NCBI GenBank assembly: GCA_030668875.1
Contig: DAOVER010000030.1
Location: 1 to 37,848, forward strand
Length of the DNA stretch: 37,848 nucleotides
Reading direction: 5' to 3'
Source of the DNA: Candidatus Heimdallarchaeota archaeon
Lineage (GTDB): Archaea > Asgardarchaeota > Heimdallarchaeia > Heimdallarchaeales > Heimdallarchaeaceae
In this document: in pieces, positions 32,683 through 37,848 of the stretch
Layout: the number at the start of each line of letters is the position of its first letter
Numbering within the stretch: position 1 is the first letter of the stretch
Program-made: the position numbers and the translations under genes
The notes under the pieces: generated by a model
The model's database searches: none
The model's input: the letters and a program-made list of their open reading frames with translations, nothing else
What the model was told of the DNA's origin: nothing

Positions 32683-33658
32683 TTTTAATCACTCCTAGCT
32701 TTGGTCTTTTTTTCTTCTTCGAGAAATAGAGTAGAACAGGCAGAATCATTAAAGACAATAGAGAATAACTGAAGTTAGAAGGTGTTTTAACTGCTTCAAA
32801 TCCCCCTTTTTGAATAATTACACTATATACTTCTTCTTCTACTGCATCATCTGTTGTCACTTCAGTAATAATGTTATATTCACGCAAATTGAGTGTTCCA
32901 CCTTCTGTGAAATCTAAAGTGTAACTGACTGTATACGTACTATAGGGGAAGTAAGAATCGACATGAGTCCCACATTCTCTTTTATAAATGACGTTTGATA
33001 AGTCAAAACTGAAAGACCATTTTGTTGAAGAATTAGATAAAGTAAACTGTGAATCAACTGTATCTCTAACACCCATAATATCGTAAGAAACAATAGAATC
33101 TAGAAAATCACCAAGAGTTATTTCATAGGTTGTCCAAAGACCATCTGTTACTATATCAACTATCTGAGTCCTGTCAAGCAATCTTCCCATATTTGTATTG
33201 AATATTTCCCAATCAGGTTCTATAAAGAAGACCATATCGAAATAATGCATGTCAAAATCTGTTAACACTAACCTATCACCTTTTTTATCCCATCTATAGT
33301 CAATATCGAAGAGGGAATCTGCTAATAAACCACTAATTACTCCTGCATCAGTATATCCATCAAATTCTCCCGTACCAATACCTGCAATTGTCATGTTTGC
33401 AACTAGTTCATGGTTAATCGAATCAATACTTATTATATCAAATCTTATTTCCATCTCCTCGGAACAATATCCAAAGCCCTCAAGTGCATCAATTGTTGTT
33501 ATAGTTGTTACAGATTCTGACCAGATTAATGCATATTTGACAGAGGTGCCAACATACCAATCTCTAGTAGCAGCTGTGCTATGTAAACTACTGTTAATCA
33601 TTAATATAGTTATTAAAATGGAAATGAAACTGATTTTCGTTAAATGTTTTCTATTCAT
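32675..33658 (-). CDS. Exported membrane-anchored protein, first of a paralogous pair
   Basis: The protein has 327 residues and the same layout as its neighbour: signal peptide, ectodomain opening with TRDWYVGTSVKYAL, then EPDWEIFNTN, DRTQIVD, EITLGDFLDS, SYDIMG, SNSSTKWSFSFDLSN, YFPYSTY, LDFTEGGTL, NFSYSLLS and a membrane helix. A Lys-rich tail extends a few residues further than in its partner. AAGGT precedes the ATG at 33658. The pair clearly arose by tandem duplication and then diverged. The protein at 853-1815 is a more distant member. It is probably a surface sensor or binding protein; nothing identifies a ligand. Confidence 0.8.
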   Translation of the reverse strand: MNRKHLTKISFISILITILMINSSLHSTAATRDWYVGTSVKYALIWSESVTTITTIDALEGFGYCSEEMEIRFDIISIDSINHELVANMTIAGIGTGEFDGYTDAGVISGLLADSLFDIDYRWDKKGDRLVLTDFDMHYFDMVFFIEPDWEIFNTNMGRLLDRTQIVDIVTDGLWTTYEITLGDFLDSIVSYDIMGVRDTVDSQFTLSNSSTKWSFSFDLSNVIYKRECGTHVDSYFPYSTYTVSYTLDFTEGGTLNLREYNIITEVTTDDAVEEEVYSVIIQKGGFEAVKTPSNFSYSLLSLMILPVLLYFSKKKKRPKLGVIKNA

Positions 33659-33815
33659 TTCAAATACCTTGTTATGATACTGTATATTTACTGTATTGAA
33701 TATTATTAAGAGTTGTGCAAAATTTGTTAGTTGTTTGAACGTAGATACTTATGAATCAGGTCAAAAAAATTAACTTCAGACTTATGACAGCTTAACAGAT
33801 AAAGGAAAAAATGGG

Positions 33816-35003
33816 CTATTTTCGCCATAAAGTCCAATAATATTCCCTTGCAATACTATTCATAATCTCACTTTGTAATAATTCTCCTCTAATACCATTT
33901 GTGATGATAATTGCACCTTGCCCAGTTTTAGCGCAAATGATTGGTAAACATGTTGCTCCTGGCCAATTTGTTCCAGGATGGGTGAAAAACTTATTTTTTC
34001 CATTATCTATTATGAATGTCCCTAACCCTTGACCTGTCATACCAAAGTACTTGGTAGGGTCTAGATCTAAAGTTGGAGTTATCATTTGTTCTATAATCTT
34101 AAGTGTAAAAAAGCTGTTTTCTTCTCCTCTCAAAGCATTCATAATATCAATATAAAATTTGCTCAAATCTTGAGCTGTTGTTATCAATCCTCCTTGAGCA
34201 TAAGCAGTAGGTTGTAATCCTGTCTCTTTTGCTTTCCCTTCTTGATCATGAGGAACAGCTAATCGCTGTTTAATTTCTTCTGTTGGATATTTGAATGAAC
34301 TATTTTCCATGTTTAAAGGTTGGAAAATATGCTCATCAACAACATCTGGAAAGGATTTCTTAGTGATATCTTCTAACAACATCTGAACAAGGACATATCC
34401 ATAATTCGAATAAGCGTGACTAGTTCCTGGTATGAACTCTACAGAGAATGGTTCAGAAAGAGAAGGTTTTTCTCCATTGAACATCTGTGTCAACGTTGGT
34501 GCTGAATTAGGTTCTGAACTGAAACCTCCGTTTGGACCATTTATGCCTGATTGATGGGATAAAATGTGCTTTAATGATACTTTTGCTTTATCAGTAAATT
34601 CGTTATCTGGAATCTTCCAGGAGGTTAGTTTATTGTTTACATCCTCGTCCAATTCTAGCAATTTTTTATCTACAAAAATTAATGCTGTTGCAGCTGTAAA
34701 TGATTTAGAAGTAGAACCAACTTCAAGTAACGTGTCAAGTGTTATTGGTTCTCCTGTTCTCACATCCTTTACTCCAAAGCATTTTATCCATTCTAATTCA
34801 TAGTTGTTGATTACTGCAATGCAGACTCCAGGAACATTATATTGCTTCATTTTTTCGAGAATGGTAACTTTTTCTCCAGAAAAAGAAAATCGACCATCAA
34901 AATTAGAATTTAAGATATTTTCATTTACTCTTTGAATTCTATTCTTAGTTTCCTCACTTGTACTATCAATAATTAGCAAGGTATTATCTTCTAGAGTGTC
35001 CAT
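33816..35003 (-). CDS. Beta-lactamase-fold serine hydrolase
   Basis: The protein has 395 residues. The three active-site motifs of class C beta-lactamase/D-peptidase/esterase-VIII proteins are in order: S-x-x-K as Ser97-Thr-Ser-Lys100 in EVGSTSKSF, Y-x-N as Tyr198-Ser-Asn200 in HAYSNYGY, and H-x-G as His342-Pro-Gly344 in FFTHPGTNW. No signal peptide or membrane segment is present, so unlike most relatives it may be cytoplasmic. Upstream on the minus strand a TTTTTAAATATC sequence lies about 25 nt before the ATG and no ribosome binding site is seen, suggesting a leaderless mRNA. It probably hydrolyses an ester or amide; a role in antibiotic resistance is not implied. Confidence 0.85.
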   Translation of the reverse strand: MDTLEDNTLLIIDSTSEETKNRIQRVNENILNSNFDGRFSFSGEKVTILEKMKQYNVPGVCIAVINNYELEWIKCFGVKDVRTGEPITLDTLLEVGSTSKSFTAATALIFVDKKLLELDEDVNNKLTSWKIPDNEFTDKAKVSLKHILSHQSGINGPNGGFSSEPNSAPTLTQMFNGEKPSLSEPFSVEFIPGTSHAYSNYGYVLVQMLLEDITKKSFPDVVDEHIFQPLNMENSSFKYPTEEIKQRLAVPHDQEGKAKETGLQPTAYAQGGLITTAQDLSKFYIDIMNALRGEENSFFTLKIIEQMITPTLDLDPTKYFGMTGQGLGTFIIDNGKNKFFTHPGTNWPGATCLPIICAKTGQGAIIITNGIRGELLQSEIMNSIAREYYWTLWRK

Positions 35004-35066
35004 ACGGACGAGAAAGTATTGATATTTAAAAAACTAATCAAATAAATGAAAGAAAAAAAAAGAATA

Positions 35067-37091
35067 TTAGAGAAGTATCTCTATCCAATATGCAGGATGG
35101 TCAGACTGTCCTTCTTCAATATAATGTGCTTGGATGACTGTAAAACTTGGAATTGAGAAGGGGCGTAAGAAGATATGGTCTATTCTATCTTCTGTTGGTG
35201 TTCCATATCTTGTTTTCCAAGAATCAGCTAATCCTGCATTAATGGTTATATTGTATTCAGCAGAGTAAGCTAGGAAATTGAAATCTCCCATATAAATAAC
35301 ATCAGCTAAACTCGCTGTTCTACTTACCATCTCTTGAGCTTGATAGATTGTAGTAATGTCTTCACCACCAGAAGGATGATTAACAAACACGTTGAAAACC
35401 CGAGTTCCAACAGTGATTTGAGCTTGAGCTGATCCTACCTGTTCTTCGTCACTATAAGCGAAGAAGGAAAGAGCATTCGAAATAGGAAATTTGGAGAGAA
35501 TTGCGCAACCATAAGTGTTCGTAACAGTCTTTGGACCATAATAAGAATACATATTCAGGTTTGAAGCAAAGTATCGAACCACATCCATATTTCCCCCTGA
35601 AATTCTTGTTGAATCACACTCTTGTAATCCAATAATGTCTGGGTTAATTTCTCTGATAAGCTCCAGTTGCCCATCATAATTCCAATCTCCTGAAACATTG
35701 ATTCCTTGCTGAATGTTGTAAGTTAATATTTTGAGTGATGTCTTCCCTTCAGCTGTATGATTGGGTCTGGGTGTTGTAAGAACAGCTCCTGTAATTGTTC
35801 CGATAAGAATAATTCCGAATATAACACTTACACCTATCTTTGAATTGCGTTTTTTAACCAACTTATCAAGTTTCAAAGAAGGTGAGCTAATAAGTAGCAT
35901 TGTTGCTGAAATCAGAAAAGCAGGTATGAAGAAAGCTAACCAATATTGATCCCTAAACCAGAAGCTGATTGGAGGGAGATAGCCCCATACATTAGGCAAT
36001 ACTTGAACAAAGAGCATTACAATGATAAACAATCCTCCAATTGTAAAACTTCCACCTATTTGTGATGGTTTTGGTTTCAATTTGACAATCTCTCTAACAA
36101 GGAATATGAAGTTTATGTAGATAATTGGTGATGTAAGTATAGCAAAAGCTAATGGGATGTGATGGAACCACTGAGTTGCTGGAGCTAATAAAGGAAAAGA
36201 ATCTGGATCATTTGTGAAGAATATTTGATGAACTAGTACGGTCATAGTAAGAGATATTGCAAAAACTGCATTCAAAATTGCAATCACCCAAGATTTTAGA
36301 TAGTTGATGAGATCGGGTTTCCACAACATAATCCCACTAAAAACTCCCAACATACTAACTATCCCAACAACAATTCCAATATAATTGCCTTCAGTCCACC
36401 TAGCGATTACTGTAGGACTCATGAAAACAAACCAAATAAGCACGAAAATACTGAATATTCCCATTGTTAAACCTAGGATTTTTCCGAAACCTCCTTTCTG
36501 AGTAGGTTCTTTAGTTGTATCAGTATCTTTGTTTGTTAGATATTCAACTCGATCTCGTAAGTATATTCCAACAAGGATTACTGAAGCCAATATCCCTAGC
36601 GCCCATCCAATTATTTGATTCCATCCATATTGTGAGATGTCAACTGTTGAATTTGCTGTTCTGTAAAATATTGACATGGCCACTCCAATAGCCAGACCTA
36701 TTGCCATATCTACACTTATCTTTTGTTCCTGTTTTCTCATCTTTGTAAGGAATCCACCAAAGAAAACAAAGAAGCTTCCAACAGCTATACCTGCCATTAT
36801 GTATACTGCTTGTTTAGAGACTAATGGTTCAATCAGTCTTGAAATGATCATTAGTTCTCCTGAGACCAGTAAAACAATATTCGGGGCATGTTTCCAGAAT
36901 ATTAACAAAACTAGAGGCGATAACAGAAAAAGCAAACCGAGTATGTTCTCATCAGGCTCCAAGTTAAGAAGCGCGTAAGCATAGATCCTTTCAACGAGAC
37001 TTGAAAGCATCTGTAAGAAGAAAAGGAATAGAATAGAAAACAGAGCAATAAGAGAATAATCTGTATTAGTGATTTTCTTAAAACCTAACAT
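35067..37091 (-). CDS. Polytopic membrane protein with C-terminal EEP hydrolase domain (Cwh43-like architecture)
   Basis: The protein has 674 residues. About residues 1-440 hold some twelve or more membrane segments. Residues 450-674 form an endonuclease/exonuclease/phosphatase domain after a last helix (VIFGIILIGTITGAVL). Its catalytic marks are LTYNIQQG (Asn459), IIGLQECD (Glu491), FVNHPSG (His571), MGDFNF (Asp603, Asn605) and SDHPAYW (Asp664, His665). The segments RISGGNMDVVRYFASNLNMY and YYGPKTVTNTYG closely resemble, from memory, the same region of eukaryotic Cwh43/PGAP2-interacting proteins. Those also join a membrane domain to an EEP domain and act in GPI-lipid remodelling. The enzyme domain should face outside or the membrane surface; its substrate is unknown. 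Confidence 0.8.
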   Translation of the reverse strand: MLGFKKITNTDYSLIALFSILFLFFLQMLSSLVERIYAYALLNLEPDENILGLLFLLSPLVLLIFWKHAPNIVLLVSGELMIISRLIEPLVSKQAVYIMAGIAVGSFFVFFGGFLTKMRKQEQKISVDMAIGLAIGVAMSIFYRTANSTVDISQYGWNQIIGWALGILASVILVGIYLRDRVEYLTNKDTDTTKEPTQKGGFGKILGLTMGIFSIFVLIWFVFMSPTVIARWTEGNYIGIVVGIVSMLGVFSGIMLWKPDLINYLKSWVIAILNAVFAISLTMTVLVHQIFFTNDPDSFPLLAPATQWFHHIPLAFAILTSPIIYINFIFLVREIVKLKPKPSQIGGSFTIGGLFIIVMLFVQVLPNVWGYLPPISFWFRDQYWLAFFIPAFLISATMLLISSPSLKLDKLVKKRNSKIGVSVIFGIILIGTITGAVLTTPRPNHTAEGKTSLKILTYNIQQGINVSGDWNYDGQLELIREINPDIIGLQECDSTRISGGNMDVVRYFASNLNMYSYYGPKTVTNTYGCAILSKFPISNALSFFAYSDEEQVGSAQAQITVGTRVFNVFVNHPSGGEDITTIYQAQEMVSRTASLADVIYMGDFNFLAYSAEYNITINAGLADSWKTRYGTPTEDRIDHIFLRPFSIPSFTVIQAHYIEEGQSDHPAYWIEILL

Positions 37092-37171
37092 AAATAAAGA
37101 AAAATCTCACTTCTTTAAAAATAATTTCAAAAAACTCTTTAACCACAGAAACATAAAACCTATTTTAGTTT

Positions 37172-37582
37172 TTACAATGCTATTAACAGTACGCACACTG
37201 TTATGTTTAATATATAGCCCAAGAACCTTGTAATTTTAAATATTTTTAATATTTTCATGTGTTGAGTCTCAATATAAAACGTTCGGTACTTCGACACTCT
37301 CTCTTCTCCACGTACTCTGATACACTTACCTAATCTAAGTGCGCTCATATAAGAATAAACTAACATAATAAAAATTAATCCACTAAACAGAATTTTTGAT
37401 TCTATTGGAGGTAGAGTTCTTTGAAACATTCTGATAAACAATAAACCAAGCAGTGAAAAGATAAATGGCGCTAATGTAGTTACAGAAACAAAGAATAATG
37501 TCCATTTAGGTTTTTCAATTGGGTGTTCTTCTCTCTGTTTATACCACTGTTTGAATCGAAATAGTTTTGATTGTTCAGACAT
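37172..37582 (-). CDS. Small polytopic membrane protein of unknown function
   Basis: The protein has 136 residues. A charged N-terminal cytoplasmic part (about 27 residues) is followed by hydrophobic helices at about 28-50, 62-83 and 116-136. A basic loop (RLGKCIRVRGEERVSKYR) between the second and third supports an inside-positive arrangement. GAGGT lies about 8 nt before the ATG at 37580-37582. It lies upstream of the EEP membrane protein on the same strand with 80 bp between, so they may share a transcript. I do not recognise the family. Confidence 0.6.
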   Translation of the reverse strand: MSEQSKLFRFKQWYKQREEHPIEKPKWTLFFVSVTTLAPFIFSLLGLLFIRMFQRTLPPIESKILFSGLIFIMLVYSYMSALRLGKCIRVRGEERVSKYRTFYIETQHMKILKIFKITRFLGYILNITVCVLLIAL

Positions 37583-37775
37583 ATAGTAACCTCGTAAAAG
37601 TTAGATATAAACATTGGCTTGGCTTCATTTTATAATATCTCTTTTATCAAATTTTCTCTCTCACTATTTTAAAAACTAATTCCATATTGTCTCAATAAAC
37701 ACTTAATAATTCATCTAGAAAGAAATAAGTATAAGCCAACAAATAGAATTGAACTGCACTAAGGAGATAAGTAAA

Positions 37776-37848
37776 GTGAATGAGAAATATGCAAAATACT
37801 CCATGGGTACAGAGGCAGAGTTTCAACCTTTGGAAGTAATTGATGTTA
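37776..37848 (+). CDS. Gene start running off the right edge
   Basis: A GTG at 37776-37778 follows AAGGAGAT (37761-37768) at about 9 nt, a strong ribosome binding site. The frame stays open to the end of the window: MNEKYAKYSMGTEAEFQPLE and a few more residues. It is divergent from the small membrane protein gene. Too little remains to name the product. Confidence 0.55.
   Translation, partial: MNEKYAKYSMGTEAEFQPLEVIDV

Overview
This 37.8 kb window is an AT-rich stretch, about one third G+C by eye, that reads as the chromosome of an uncultured archaeon, most plausibly an Asgard archaeon of the Heimdallarchaeia type. The evidence is indirect. TATA-like boxes lie about 25-27 nt before several start codons, which suggests leaderless genes, while other genes have GGAG-type ribosome binding sites. 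There is a probable F420-dependent luciferase-like oxidoreductase and a flavodiiron protein. Many exported proteins have an N-terminal signal peptide and end in one C-terminal transmembrane helix plus a short Lys/Arg tail. There are no rRNA or tRNA genes, no CRISPR array and no recognisable transposase.

Layout. Positions 1-800 hold the 5' end of an exported protein running off the left edge, then two decayed gene 3' ends (a beta-helix surface protein and a GNAT acetyltransferase). Positions 850-5160 hold an exported protein of a family seen again at 31.7-33.7 kb, a membrane-anchored Ntn hydrolase, the luciferase-like oxidoreductase and a GNAT gene broken by one frameshift. Positions 5250-7380 form a regulator/efflux-pump divergon with a duplicated operator. 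Positions 7490-14400 carry a clostripain-family surface peptidase, a small exported protein, a putative lipocalin-like protein and a 19-coil beta-helix surface protein. Positions 14500-19064 carry a deletion scar built from two gene 3' ends, an alpha/beta hydrolase, the flavodiiron protein, a DUF6544-like membrane protein and a CGGC-domain protein. Positions 19307-21950 encode a large multi-module surface protein whose signal peptide is put out of frame by a run of nine A/T.

Positions 21951-25770 are the least explained part. A relatively GC-rich, foldable block (about 22130-22300) is followed by a minus-strand unit with a strong ribosome binding site, a 16-codon ORF, four successive hairpins and a T8 tract. 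Next comes a perfect inverted repeat ahead of a two-gene, translationally coupled operon. Its first gene has two predicted helix-turn-helix segments and its second I do not recognise. This is the best candidate for an undescribed system, but its function cannot be read from the sequence.

Positions 25960-37848 carry a zinc-ribbon protein, a DegV protein, an acyltransferase-like membrane protein, a cold-shock protein with a 32-residue basic protein upstream, a class III aminotransferase, two overlapping paralogous surface proteins, a beta-lactamase-fold serine hydrolase, a multi-membrane-span protein with a C-terminal endonuclease/exonuclease/phosphatase domain (resembling eukaryotic Cwh43), a small membrane protein and the start of a gene running off the right edge.

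The recurring theme is cell-surface proteins together with relics of gene 3' ends: at least four well supported and two weaker. This suggests repeated gene duplication and deletion. Function calls come from reading motifs without any database search.
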